Shown here piece after piece: positions 34,198-42,876 of a stretch of 52,867 bases of DNA (position 1 is its first letter; every line of letters begins with the position of its first letter). The notes beneath the pieces are model-generated. The model was not told the origin of the DNA. It was given only the letters and a program-made list of their open reading frames with translations, and ran no database searches. A program made the translations under genes and the position numbers. Source of the stretch: Chitinophaga solisilvae (lineage in GTDB: Bacteria > Bacteroidota > Bacteroidia > Chitinophagales > Chitinophagaceae); the NCBI RefSeq assembly GCF_009928525.1, contig NZ_JAABOK010000019.1, positions 51,944-104,810 on the forward strand. Direction: 5' to 3'.

Positions 34198-36621
34198 TTA
34201 TTGTTGTGCGGAAGCCCGGAAAAGCATTTCATCTATCTTTTTAAATATATCAGGATTATGTTTCCTGATTTTTATTTTTACATATTTGGAAGCGGGCATA
34301 TTACTCTCCCGTACCACATTATTGATGGATACCAGCACATTCGCTTCGGGGAAGTAGGTCATTGTATTCTTTTCAGGAATAGGATAGGGAACAATGATAA
34401 AGAGTGGTGCGATCCGTTCTATGTTATCATCGTAGTTAAAAAGGTCCACCTTTTCGCCGGCTTTAAGACCTGCGCGTGCTAAATCTTTTTCGTTCATAAA
34501 AATCACGCGGCGTTCCTGATGGATGCCCCGGTAACGATCGTCCAGGCCATAAATGGTGGTGTTGAACTGATCATGGGTACGGGTGGTCGCCATCATATAT
34601 TCATCTTCGGCAAGATGGGTGGCGGGGATATCTGTGAGTGTAAAAGGCGCCTTGTAGTCATGCTCCTCTGCAAAGCGTTGTTCATCCCTGGCGGCATTGG
34701 GCAGGTAGAAGCCTCCTTTGCGGCGCACTCTGGTATTGTAGTCTTCAAAGCCTGGTATGCATTGTTCAATATCGTCTCTTACCGCATCGTAGCTGTCATG
34801 ATAGCGTTGCCAGTTCACCACGGGGCTGCTGCCCAGGGTGGCCATCGCCATCCTGCATACAATTTGTGTTTCATTGAGGAGGTGACCGGACACGGGTTTC
34901 AATACACCTTTGGAAGACTGTACAACACCCATGGAGTTTTCGGTGCTGATAATCTGCAGCTGGCCATTTACGATATCAAAATCAGCTCTTGAATAGGTAG
35001 GAAGAATAATAGCTTCTTTTCCGTGGATCAGGTGGCCGCGGTTTAATTTGGTAGAAACGCAGACCAGGAGGTTCAGTTTTCTCAGGGCAGCTGCAGTATA
35101 GGTAGTATCAGGTGCGGCAGAGAGCAGATTTCCGCCCATGCAGCATAATACCTTTACTTTTTCCTCATGTATGGCTTTAATGGCTCTGACCACATCATAA
35201 CCGTGTTTGCGGGGCATTTTAAAACCATAGAATTTCTCCAGCCGGTCCAGCTGTTCACCAGTAGGTTTTTCATCGATCAGCATGGTACGGTTGCCCTGTA
35301 CATTGCTGTGCCCGCGTACGGGGCATACGCCGGCGCCTTTGATGCCGATACTGCCTTTCATCAGAAGGATATTCAGCATCTCTCTTACCATGTCTACACC
35401 ATTGGGTTGCTGGGTAATGCCCATGCCCCAGCAGATGATAATCCGTTTTTTTAATGCCAGCATCTGCGCAGCTTCCCGAAGCTGTGTAACAGGTACGCCG
35501 CAGCCTGCTCCCAGGTCTTCCAGCCGGTATTGGCTGAATTGTTTCTCGAATGCCGGAAAGCCTGTTGTCTTTTCCCGGATAAATGTTTGGTCCAGCACTT
35601 CGCCCGGCGTTTCTTTCTCCATATCAAGCAGCAACATTTCGATGGCTTTCAGCAATGCCATGTCACCGTTAATTTTTACAGGGAGGTAGAGGTCTGCCAG
35701 TTTTACTCCTTCCAGGATGCCTTTTACCTTTTGCGGATCTTTGAACCCCATCAGGCCCGTTTCGGGCAACGGATTGATGGCAATGATCTTTCCGCCGTTT
35801 GCCTTGCATTTCGATAGGGCACTCATCATGCGCGGGGAATTGGTGCCGGGATTCTGACCAATAATTACAATGACTTCGGCATCGTAAAAGTCCTCCAGCG
35901 TTACTGTTCCCTTACCGATACCAATAGTCGGACGTAAGCCCGATCCGGAGGTTTCATGGCACATATTGGAGCAGTCGGGCATATTGTTGGTGCCATATGC
36001 TTTCGCAAAAAGCTGGTAAACGAAAGAGGCTTCATTGCTGGTTCTGCCGGATGTATAAAAGGCAGCCTCGTCGGGCGAGGCCAGTGAGTTTAAGTGTGCC
36101 GCTATTTTTTTGAAGGCGTCGTCCCAGCTGATGGGCTGGTAGTGCGTGCCTCCTGCCGGTAGGTATACGGGATCGGTAAGCCGGCCCATTTTCCCGATCT
36201 GGTAATCATCCAGCAGAGACAGCTCATAAACAGCATTTTTCCTGAAAAAATCGGGTGTTACTTTTTTGGTAGTAGCTTCTTCAGCGAGTGCCTTCGCACC
36301 GTTTTCACAATATTCTGCCAGGGGGGACCGCTCGTCGTCCGGATCAGGCCAGGCACAACTGGAGCAGTCAAATCCGTTAAACTGGTTCATTTTAAACAGT
36401 GCTATTGTTCCTCTGATCAGTGCTTTTTCTTCTATCAGATCTGCAAAGGAAGCCAGTACTGCCGGGATGCCTGCTGCCTTCTTTTCTACAGGACCTACTT
36501 TCAGGTGGCCGGAAAGCACAAAGGGATTTTCTGCATCAGGTTTCCCGGTATTTTTTTGTTTTCTGTCAGCAGCATGTGGATGACCTTTTGTATGATCGTT
36601 GATGTCTTCCTTGTTTTCCAT
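34198..36621 (-). CDS. FdhF/YdeP family molybdopterin oxidoreductase
   Basis: This 807-residue protein matches the YdeP group of the molybdopterin oxidoreductase superfamily. FNGFDCSSCAWPDP (Cys 86 and 89) replaces the usual four-Cys iron-sulfur motif. FYTSGRTSNEASFVYQLFA, DCSNMCHETSG and GQNPGTNSPRM bind the cofactor, and the C-terminal molydopterin dinucleotide domain contains TTRTHDQFNTTIYG. In E. coli YdeP is linked to acid resistance, but the substrate is unknown for the group. It is soluble and without a Tat signal. The DyP peroxidase follows on the same strand. Confidence 0.93.
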   Translation of the reverse strand: MENKEDINDHTKGHPHAADRKQKNTGKPDAENPFVLSGHLKVGPVEKKAAGIPAVLASFADLIEEKALIRGTIALFKMNQFNGFDCSSCAWPDPDDERSPLAEYCENGAKALAEEATTKKVTPDFFRKNAVYELSLLDDYQIGKMGRLTDPVYLPAGGTHYQPISWDDAFKKIAAHLNSLASPDEAAFYTSGRTSNEASFVYQLFAKAYGTNNMPDCSNMCHETSGSGLRPTIGIGKGTVTLEDFYDAEVIVIIGQNPGTNSPRMMSALSKCKANGGKIIAINPLPETGLMGFKDPQKVKGILEGVKLADLYLPVKINGDMALLKAIEMLLLDMEKETPGEVLDQTFIREKTTGFPAFEKQFSQYRLEDLGAGCGVPVTQLREAAQMLALKKRIIICWGMGITQQPNGVDMVREMLNILLMKGSIGIKGAGVCPVRGHSNVQGNRTMLIDEKPTGEQLDRLEKFYGFKMPRKHGYDVVRAIKAIHEEKVKVLCCMGGNLLSAAPDTTYTAAALRKLNLLVCVSTKLNRGHLIHGKEAIILPTYSRADFDIVNGQLQIISTENSMGVVQSSKGVLKPVSGHLLNETQIVCRMAMATLGSSPVVNWQRYHDSYDAVRDDIEQCIPGFEDYNTRVRRKGGFYLPNAARDEQRFAEEHDYKAPFTLTDIPATHLAEDEYMMATTRTHDQFNTTIYGLDDRYRGIHQERRVIFMNEKDLARAGLKAGEKVDLFNYDDNIERIAPLFIIVPYPIPEKNTMTYFPEANVLVSINNVVRESNMPASKYVKIKIRKHNPDIFKKIDEMLFRASAQQ

Positions 36622-36948
36622 AATGCATACTTTTTATTAGCAGGAAATGGTTTGATCAAAGTAGTTATCGCGCTGGTTTTCAACAATTGCATCCTTTCTT
36701 AAAGTTATCGAAAATTAATCATTGTTGTATCCGTTATTTATGGCCGTCATATTTTCCGCAGGACAGAAAAAAATAATGCCCGCCGGGAACACGGAATGCC
36801 AGAAACGCAGTATAGCTGCATTTTCTGATCCGAATGACAGGAGTTACAATATTATTGTTTAAATTCATTGCATTGCCCGGCATCAGAACGCAAGCATGTG
36901 ACAATACCCCTGCAATGATCATCCATCAAATTATGTAAACCGCATCAT
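36622..36948. other. Divergent promoter region between YdeP-type and DnaJ-type genes
   Basis: About 330 bp containing the start regions of two divergent units. No clear promoter motif, RNA or supported small gene was found. Confidence 0.5.
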
Positions 36949-37863
36949 ATGGATTTTATCGATTACTACAAAACCCTGGGCGTGAGTAAGGATGCTACGA
37001 ATGAAGAAATCAAAAAGGCATACCGGAAGCTCGCCCGCAAGCATCATCCGGACCTCAATCCTGATAATCCGGAGGCTGTCAGGATCTTTCAGCAGATCAA
37101 TGAGGCCAACGAAGTACTTAGCGATCCTGATAACCGGAAAAAATACGATCAGTATGGTAAGGACTGGAAACATGCGGAACAGTTTGAAGAAGCTAGAAGA
37201 CAGCAGGGTGCGCACGCCGGGAATGCTTCTTATGGAGGGAATCCGTTCGGCGAAGGGCAGCACTATACCTACAGCGGTAATGACGGCGATTTTTCAGATT
37301 TCTTTTCCTCTATGTTCGGGGATCGCGGCAGTGGAAGACAAACCCGGTTTCGCGGGCAGGATATTCATGCAAAACTTGAAATAACCCTTACCGAAGCATA
37401 TGCCACCCATCAGCAGACGTTTACCGTAAACGGGAAAAAAATCAGGATCACCGTACCGGCAGGTATTGCTGACGGGCAGGAAATTAAACTGGCAAAGTAT
37501 GGCGGTCCTGGCATGAATGATGGCCCTAATGGCGACCTGTACATCACCTTCGAAGTAAGGAATGATACCGGTTTTGTCCGGAAGGGAAATGATCTGTACG
37601 CCACCCTGCCACTCGGTCTGTACAAGGCGCTTCTGGGCGGAGAACAGGTGGTGGATACCCCGGGAGGAAAAGTGAAACTGAAGATCGCTCCGGAAACGCA
37701 GAACGGTGCAAAAGTACGTCTGAAAGGAAAAGGATTTCCTGTTTATAAACAGGAAGGTATGTATGGCGACTTATACATTACCTGGCAGGTAGAACTACCC
37801 ACTCATCTTTCTGAAAATGAAAAGGAATTATTCCGGAAATTATCTGAAGAACGATCAAAATAA
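36949..37863 (+). CDS. cbpA: DnaJ-class co-chaperone, CbpA-like
   Basis: This 304-residue protein has an N-terminal J domain with His-Pro-Asp at 33-35 (KHHPDLNPDN), then a Gly/Phe-rich linker and two C-terminal substrate-binding beta domains. There is no zinc-finger Cys cluster, which places it with CbpA rather than DnaJ. It stimulates DnaK ATPase activity. The next gene, 6 nt away, encodes the CbpM modulator, confirming the pairing. Confidence 0.93.
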   Translation: MDFIDYYKTLGVSKDATNEEIKKAYRKLARKHHPDLNPDNPEAVRIFQQINEANEVLSDPDNRKKYDQYGKDWKHAEQFEEARRQQGAHAGNASYGGNPFGEGQHYTYSGNDGDFSDFFSSMFGDRGSGRQTRFRGQDIHAKLEITLTEAYATHQQTFTVNGKKIRITVPAGIADGQEIKLAKYGGPGMNDGPNGDLYITFEVRNDTGFVRKGNDLYATLPLGLYKALLGGEQVVDTPGGKVKLKIAPETQNGAKVRLKGKGFPVYKQEGMYGDLYITWQVELPTHLSENEKELFRKLSEERSK

Positions 37864-37869
37864 GCCCAT

Positions 37870-38154
37870 ATGGAAACACAACATAGCATAACCGTTGAGC
37901 AATGCAGCCAGTACTACAGTATATCATCTTCTTTCATATTTGATCTGGATGAGCACGGACTGATCACGCTGCTGCGCATGGAAGAAGAAGCCTACCTGGA
38001 TTATGACCAATTGCCCCTGCTGGAAAAATACATGCGCCTTCACTATGACCTGCAGGTGAATATGGAAGGACTGGAAGCCATCAGCCACCTGCTGGAACGC
38101 GTACAGCTGCTGCACGCAACCATCAGGCGGCTGGGAGGCGAAATACCGCAATAG
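37870..38154 (+). CDS. cbpM: Chaperone modulator CbpM-like protein
   Basis: This 94-residue all-helical protein has a MerR-like N-terminal segment (ITVEQCSQYYSISSSFI) and the C-terminal helical pattern LLERVQLLHATIRRLGG. Its place directly after the CbpA-like gene is diagnostic. CbpM binds the J domain and inhibits co-chaperone action. Confidence 0.88.
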   Translation: METQHSITVEQCSQYYSISSSFIFDLDEHGLITLLRMEEEAYLDYDQLPLLEKYMRLHYDLQVNMEGLEAISHLLERVQLLHATIRRLGGEIPQ

Positions 38155-38170
38155 GCAGCCAGGGAAACGG

Positions 38171-38344
38171 TTACCCGGTTCTTTTGTTTTTTCGTTCTCT
38201 GAACCACCTGCCAATACTATAGGAGACGCTCATCGTAATACAGAGCGGGCATACCCCGAAGCGAAAAAATGTTAAGGCCACCTTCCTGTACCATGGCAGG
38301 TGAGCGGGAATAACGGGGCAATGCTGACCTTCTGGTATTTTCAT
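38171..38344 (-). CDS. Possible 57-residue small protein
   Basis: An intact minus-strand frame from ATG 38344 to TAA. Its product has a Pro-rich start (IPEGQHCPVIPAHLPW), a hydrophobic middle with two Cys (RFGVCPLCITMSV) and a basic tail (RWFRERKNKRTG). It follows another tiny frame by 15 nt and converges with the cbpM gene. No family recognised. Confidence 0.4.
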   Translation of the reverse strand: MKIPEGQHCPVIPAHLPWYRKVALTFFRFGVCPLCITMSVSYSIGRWFRERKNKRTG

Positions 38345-38359
38345 GTTATTCTTTTTTAA

Positions 38360-38440
38360 TCAGCCAAAGAAGTGATAAAGACAAAAGCCTGTTAATACAA
38401 CGGAGATAATGCAGAGAATGATTTTTGTTTGTGATGACAT
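38360..38440 (-). CDS. Possible 26-residue membrane peptide
   Basis: An intact short frame that is almost entirely one membrane helix (TKIILCIISVVLTGFCLYHF) with a polar start. It lies directly upstream of the 57-residue frame on the same strand. The evidence is topology and tandem position only. Confidence 0.35.
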   Translation of the reverse strand: MSSQTKIILCIISVVLTGFCLYHFFG

Positions 38441-38597
38441 GATAAACTGTTTTTAAAGATAATTTTCAGTTAATACCGGTTTATGAAATTTATCACCCTG
38501 GCTTCTTTCTTTTTTTCGGGTTGCTGCTGCATACGCTTTTATTGCAGACTCACAGCAGGGGGCGGGATAAACAGCAGACACAGATAAACCAATAACC

Positions 38598-39161
38598 ATG
38601 GCTCATTTTGTTTACGCCGAAACAGCAGTATTGGAAAGGATTCGTGCTGCAAATCCCTGGAATAATAATCTTCTCACCCAATTTGATATCTGTGTGCAGT
38701 ATAAAGGAGGGATAGTGCCGGCACATGCTGTAATGGATAAACGGGCAAGGTTGCAAGGCTATATGATTTGTTCCGTACCTGACAATAACTGCCGGCGGAT
38801 GCCGGATGCATTGGCATGGCTATGGCTGAACAAAGAGGTGCCTTCCCATCAGTTACCGGAGCTTTTATACCTTACAGAGATCAGGCCCGAAAAGGCGGAT
38901 CTTACGCCGTATCTGATCCTGAATGCTACGCAACGGATTGTCCGCACGGTCTGTGTAATAGCATTGGGCATCATCATTGGCTGTCTGGGCTGGTTACTGC
39001 ACGGTGAAGGACTTTCGTGGGGCCTGTGGCTGTCTGCCTGCGGCGTACTTTTTTCCGTCGTTTACCTGGTGCGTTTACAACGAATGAAAGAGCGGCGAAA
39101 GGCACTCGCCGACTGGATACTGGCGCAACTGGTAGTTATTGGCCAGCGTCGCGGCAGGTGA
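38598..39161 (+). CDS. Hypothetical membrane protein
   Basis: This 187-residue product has a soluble N-terminal half (about 1-110, including PDALAWLWLNKEVPSHQLPE) and two membrane helices (about 112-131 and 137-156) that form a hairpin, then a basic tail. There is no signal peptide. No family recognised. It converges with the retropepsin-like gene, with 32 bp between the stops. Confidence 0.75.
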   Translation: MAHFVYAETAVLERIRAANPWNNNLLTQFDICVQYKGGIVPAHAVMDKRARLQGYMICSVPDNNCRRMPDALAWLWLNKEVPSHQLPELLYLTEIRPEKADLTPYLILNATQRIVRTVCVIALGIIIGCLGWLLHGEGLSWGLWLSACGVLFSVVYLVRLQRMKERRKALADWILAQLVVIGQRRGR

Positions 39162-39193
39162 ATGCTGTCAGCTGATGCTTACATCCAACTGTA

Positions 39194-40465
39194 TTAAATG
39201 ATATGGTGTTTTCTTTTTCTTTTCCTGATTATCCAACGTCCTGTAAAGAAAGTCACCGGCAGTAAGGTAACAGCTATCAGCCAGGGTATTAAGGCATTGC
39301 GCCTGTCAGGGGTATGCAGCAGGCTGTTAGGCTTCAGGTAAATGAATCCATTTCTGTTATCCAGGAATACATTAAACCTTTTCAGCAGACTATTACCCAT
39401 CAGCCCCCGGGGATTATCACCCTTTTCCAGAACAGTGCTCACATTGGTAAAAGTATGTCCTCCCACTTCAAAGCCAGGTAATAAAACCCGGTGGCCCCGT
39501 AAGCTAAATTCATTTTCAACCTTGCCTTCCAGCTGATGTTTTTTATACTGCGCGGCGGATATTCTCAGGTAGCCCGAATAGCCTGTGTCAAACATATACC
39601 AGTCGGAAAATATTTGTCCGTTTACTTTAATGGCCGCCTGTATAAAAGGTACTACGCCTCCGTCCAGAATAATGTTATGCCGGGTATATCCATCTCCGAT
39701 GGCAGGCATCGTATCATGTATCACCATTATGCGGTGGTCGTAATTCAGCTCAATGACCTTATCCTTAAACAGGGTATTGCCCAGCAGGCCGTCTTCTCCA
39801 TTGTCCATATTATCGCCCACAATCAGGGTAATATTGTTTTCCCAGCGCATGGGGCCTGCTACCAGTGTGTTTTTACTGCTGGTGGGTACTTCGTTGCGGC
39901 CGTCTGAATTGATCAGAAAGGTTTTTCCGTCAAAATGCAGGTTGAGCTTATCTACCGATCCCTTTTTAATGATATTTCCGCCAGCTCCGAGGTCGAACTG
40001 AAAATTTAACGGGGCAGAACCATTGATACTTGCGGCAATAAAAATCTTATTGTTCTTCCCTATGGTCATGGGGATGGTATCGCTTTGCTGTGCGGCCGTT
40101 TTTCTGTTGCTGGTGAACTGCAGCAAATCATTTTCCTTTGCTTCGATACGGATATGGCAGCTGTCCTTGTCTTTTAAGACAATGATAAAATCATACACCC
40201 CGTTATATCTGGTGTCGAAGGCAATGGAATCTATATTGGTGCGGAACATGACCCGGTGCGGTTTGTGGGGAATGAGGACATGATAAATATCCGGGTTTTT
40301 CTCCGGCAGGATGCGCCAGGCGCCCTTTCGGAAATCGTCTCCGTCTATCACATCCACTACCCTGGAAGTGGCCTTTATTACAGGCAGTTTGTTTTGTGAC
40401 TGAACAGCCGGTTGAATCAGGAGTAAGGCAGAACAGGCAAGGACGCAGCGGTTGAATGATTTCAT
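39194..40465 (-). CDS. Retropepsin-like aspartic protease homologue with C-terminal membrane anchor
   Basis: The 423 residues have a signal peptide ending near PAVQSQ and two clan AA-type lobes. The first has FQFDLGAGGNI (Asp 158, Leu instead of Thr/Ser). The second has YMFDTGYSGYL (Asp 293, a canonical D-T-G), and each is followed by a GLLGNTLF or GLMGNSLL strand. One membrane helix lies near 395-412 with a strongly basic tail. Two lobes in one chain resemble pepsin-like enzymes rather than dimeric retropepsins. The altered first motif leaves activity uncertain. Localised to the periplasm or surface by topology. Confidence 0.8.
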   Translation of the reverse strand: MKSFNRCVLACSALLLIQPAVQSQNKLPVIKATSRVVDVIDGDDFRKGAWRILPEKNPDIYHVLIPHKPHRVMFRTNIDSIAFDTRYNGVYDFIIVLKDKDSCHIRIEAKENDLLQFTSNRKTAAQQSDTIPMTIGKNNKIFIAASINGSAPLNFQFDLGAGGNIIKKGSVDKLNLHFDGKTFLINSDGRNEVPTSSKNTLVAGPMRWENNITLIVGDNMDNGEDGLLGNTLFKDKVIELNYDHRIMVIHDTMPAIGDGYTRHNIILDGGVVPFIQAAIKVNGQIFSDWYMFDTGYSGYLRISAAQYKKHQLEGKVENEFSLRGHRVLLPGFEVGGHTFTNVSTVLEKGDNPRGLMGNSLLKRFNVFLDNRNGFIYLKPNSLLHTPDRRNALIPWLIAVTLLPVTFFTGRWIIRKRKRKHHII

Positions 40466-41433
40466 ATTGACCTATTTAAGTACGGGTATAGGAATCGGTT
40501 TACTTTTCTTTGTATAGACAGGTAGTAGAGTATCAATGCCTGCTCAGGTCATGCTGTTCCGGTTTAATCCGGACTAATCGATGTTGTCCGGTCATCAGCC
40601 CTGCATACAGCTGCGACTGAAACGGCTGAATAAATTTCCTGCCTTGATAAGATGAACTGATTCTACTGCAGAAAAAAAATGTATAACATTTTGTCTGAAA
40701 CCGGTGCTGTTATCAGATAAAATTGTGTTCATCCTGCTGCTTGCTCTTCAGGCGGAATAATGCTGCGTTGAACTTCAGGCGCTGATTAGCCATAAATTTA
40801 TACAATTCCGGGATTTTTTTTCTTTTATTATGCCCATTTTGGGAACAGCTGTTCCGGATATGTCAGTCTATGGGGCTGGCGCAGGGTGAACTTGCCAGAT
40901 CATGTTTATCGGCATCCTGCTGCTGGTGAACAAGCATTCCGGAAATTATTACCAGCTTTTCAGGACTATGCTACAGTATAATCTGCAATAGAATGCTGTA
41001 GTAATATTGCGGTATTAATACCGCAGATGGGGGATGTTTTCTGTTTGTCTGTAATGTTATCAAGCGGCGCTGGTAACGTAGGTGCAGACATCGTTTCTGC
41101 TAATATTTTTTCCCGTTTAAAACAAAAAAAGTATATTAGAATTCAGCTAAGGAAAATGATACATCATTTGTATAACTTTTGAACAGCTTAAGCATACGTT
41201 AACTCCAGAACGGCCCCGACTCCACCAAAATTGATATGATTGCTTGTTGTAGTTATGTAAATAATCCCTGTTAAATTGTTCCGGGAGTAGATAAGTTACC
41301 CAATATCTCTATATCTCTATACATCTATATCTTTATATGAACAAGTCTATGCTGATTAAACCCAGAGGTCCTTAGTGTCCTTCAATGAATACAGCCGTTC
41401 ATGACGAGTTTCTAACCTCATAATCTGAAAACT
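40466..41433. other. Long AT-rich non-coding region upstream of the SDP-like operon
   Basis: Almost 1 kb with no supported gene. It contains poly-A tracts, tandem octamers at 41303-41334 and the tRNA-end-like string CGGCCCCGACTCCACCA (41211-41227), plus the presumed promoter of the operon. No transposase remnant was recognised. Confidence 0.55.
41303..41334. repeat. Four tandem octamers upstream of the SDP-like operon
   Basis: ATATCTCT, ATATCTCT, ATACATCT and ATATCTTT follow each other without gaps, ending 99 nt before the first gene. Two copies are identical. Confidence 0.75.
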
Positions 41434-42225
41434 ATGTTAATCCAACGCTTCAAATCGACTATTATAAAGTATCAGTTATGCCAGCTGCTTGTAATTGCTT
41501 TTCTTTTCTATAGTTGCTCAAAAGACAACGTGAAAAGGGAACCGGAACCAGGAAAAGCAGCGGTAAAAGTAACAGACAGTGATTATTTCAAGGCCGTTTT
41601 TTTCCTTGATGGCCCCCTGGTTAAAAATTTGGGTGATTATCAGGCATTATCTGTTTCCCGGATGGTAGATGATGATAAAGCCCTGAAAGAAATACGGGCT
41701 ACAGAGAATAAGGTACTTGAGTATATTGAAAGTAGCAGTGCTGGTTTCTTCGTTGATTTTAAAGCAAAAGTTACTTCTGGTGATTACTCCCAGGTAAGCG
41801 CTGCTATGAAAGAAGGAGCCAGGCAATATTTAGAGGCCATCGTTCATTTGAACGGGCAGAAAAAATTAGATGATGAATTAGGAAAGGCGGTTGTACAGGA
41901 GTTTACAAAAAAATACGGCAGTCTTGAGAGCGTATCTAAAACCGACCTGGCCAGAAACATCAGGCATTTCGCCAAAGAGGCTAATAGCATTGTTGCCCCG
42001 GCTGCTGACTCATCAGAATCATACTATCAGGTAACTTCAACCGTACATACCCAAACTGCCAGTCTGTTGTATTATTATGCAGCAGCTGCAGTGTTAATTA
42101 TTATTGTTATTGTATTGGGATATACTCCTAACGAGCAACTGCTTAACGATGATCTTACCAAAACGAATGGTTTTGGTTTCGATGACTATTCGTCTATGAT
42201 TACGATAGGTTTTGCAGGTAAGTAA
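41434..42225 (+). CDS. sdpC: SdpC-like antimicrobial peptide precursor (lipoprotein)
   Basis: This 263-residue protein has a lipoprotein signal (IAFLFYSCSK, Cys 28) and a helical pro-region. Near the C-terminus is a strongly hydrophobic helix (LLYYYAAAAVLIIIVIVLGY, ending about residue 229) and a Gly/Asp tail. This layout and the two genes that follow match the sporulation-delaying protein family, in which a hydrophobic C-terminal peptide is released as the toxin. Unlike the B. subtilis peptide, the mature region has no Cys, so no disulfide can form. Assignment rests largely on context. Confidence 0.72.
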   Translation: MLIQRFKSTIIKYQLCQLLVIAFLFYSCSKDNVKREPEPGKAAVKVTDSDYFKAVFFLDGPLVKNLGDYQALSVSRMVDDDKALKEIRATENKVLEYIESSSAGFFVDFKAKVTSGDYSQVSAAMKEGARQYLEAIVHLNGQKKLDDELGKAVVQEFTKKYGSLESVSKTDLARNIRHFAKEANSIVAPAADSSESYYQVTSTVHTQTASLLYYYAAAAVLIIIVIVLGYTPNEQLLNDDLTKTNGFGFDDYSSMITIGFAGK

Positions 42226-42292
42226 GTACTTCAGTAATTGATCGGTTAAGATATCGGATCTCTAATATCTTAACCGATCTAAATAAAGAAAC

Positions 42293-42862
42293 ATGAATAG
42301 ATACATTAAACTATTGTTCATATTCGGTTGTTCGGTACTCGCCTATTGTATTTTGACTACATTGTTACTGGCCAATTACGCCGGGAATAACCCGCTGAAT
42401 AAACTCAAAATTAATGCTGCAAATTATATTTCAATCTTTCCGGAAGGATGGTCTTTTTTTACAAAGACAGTTAAGGAACCTTCCCTTTCCTTATATAAAG
42501 TAGAAAATGGAATGCTGAAGAGAGAAGATCTCCGTGCCTTTCAATCCAGATTTCTTTGGGGAGCCAACAGAAATAACAGGTTGCTAAGTGTAGAAGTGAG
42601 TAATGTTATCAGGAAGGTAAATGCTGCCGGTATGAGAAAGATGACCTATTTGCAAAACATAAAGTTTAGAGAGAATATAAATGATTATTTCTCTGCGGAT
42701 ACATTGTTGTATAATAACGTGACAGCAGATGAACAGCTCAAACTCCTGCGTGGGAAGTATGTGATCATCATAGAAGACTTTAGGCCCTGGTCTATTTTAA
42801 AACGAAAAGATGAATTTGAGGTGAAACAAAAAATCAGTTTAATACCGGTTCTTATTAAATAG
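42293..42862 (+). CDS. sdpA: SdpA-family antimicrobial peptide maturation protein
   Basis: This 189-residue protein has one N-terminal membrane helix (about 7-29), then a soluble domain with FPEGWSFFTKTVKEPSLSLY, the SdpA-family hallmark, and WGANRNNRL. In B. subtilis SdpA and SdpB are both needed to mature the SDP toxin. It sits 67 nt after the toxin gene and 14 nt before sdpB. Confidence 0.83.
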   Translation: MNRYIKLLFIFGCSVLAYCILTTLLLANYAGNNPLNKLKINAANYISIFPEGWSFFTKTVKEPSLSLYKVENGMLKREDLRAFQSRFLWGANRNNRLLSVEVSNVIRKVNAAGMRKMTYLQNIKFRENINDYFSADTLLYNNVTADEQLKLLRGKYVIIIEDFRPWSILKRKDEFEVKQKISLIPVLIK

Positions 42863-42876
42863 CATTTTTCAATTTT

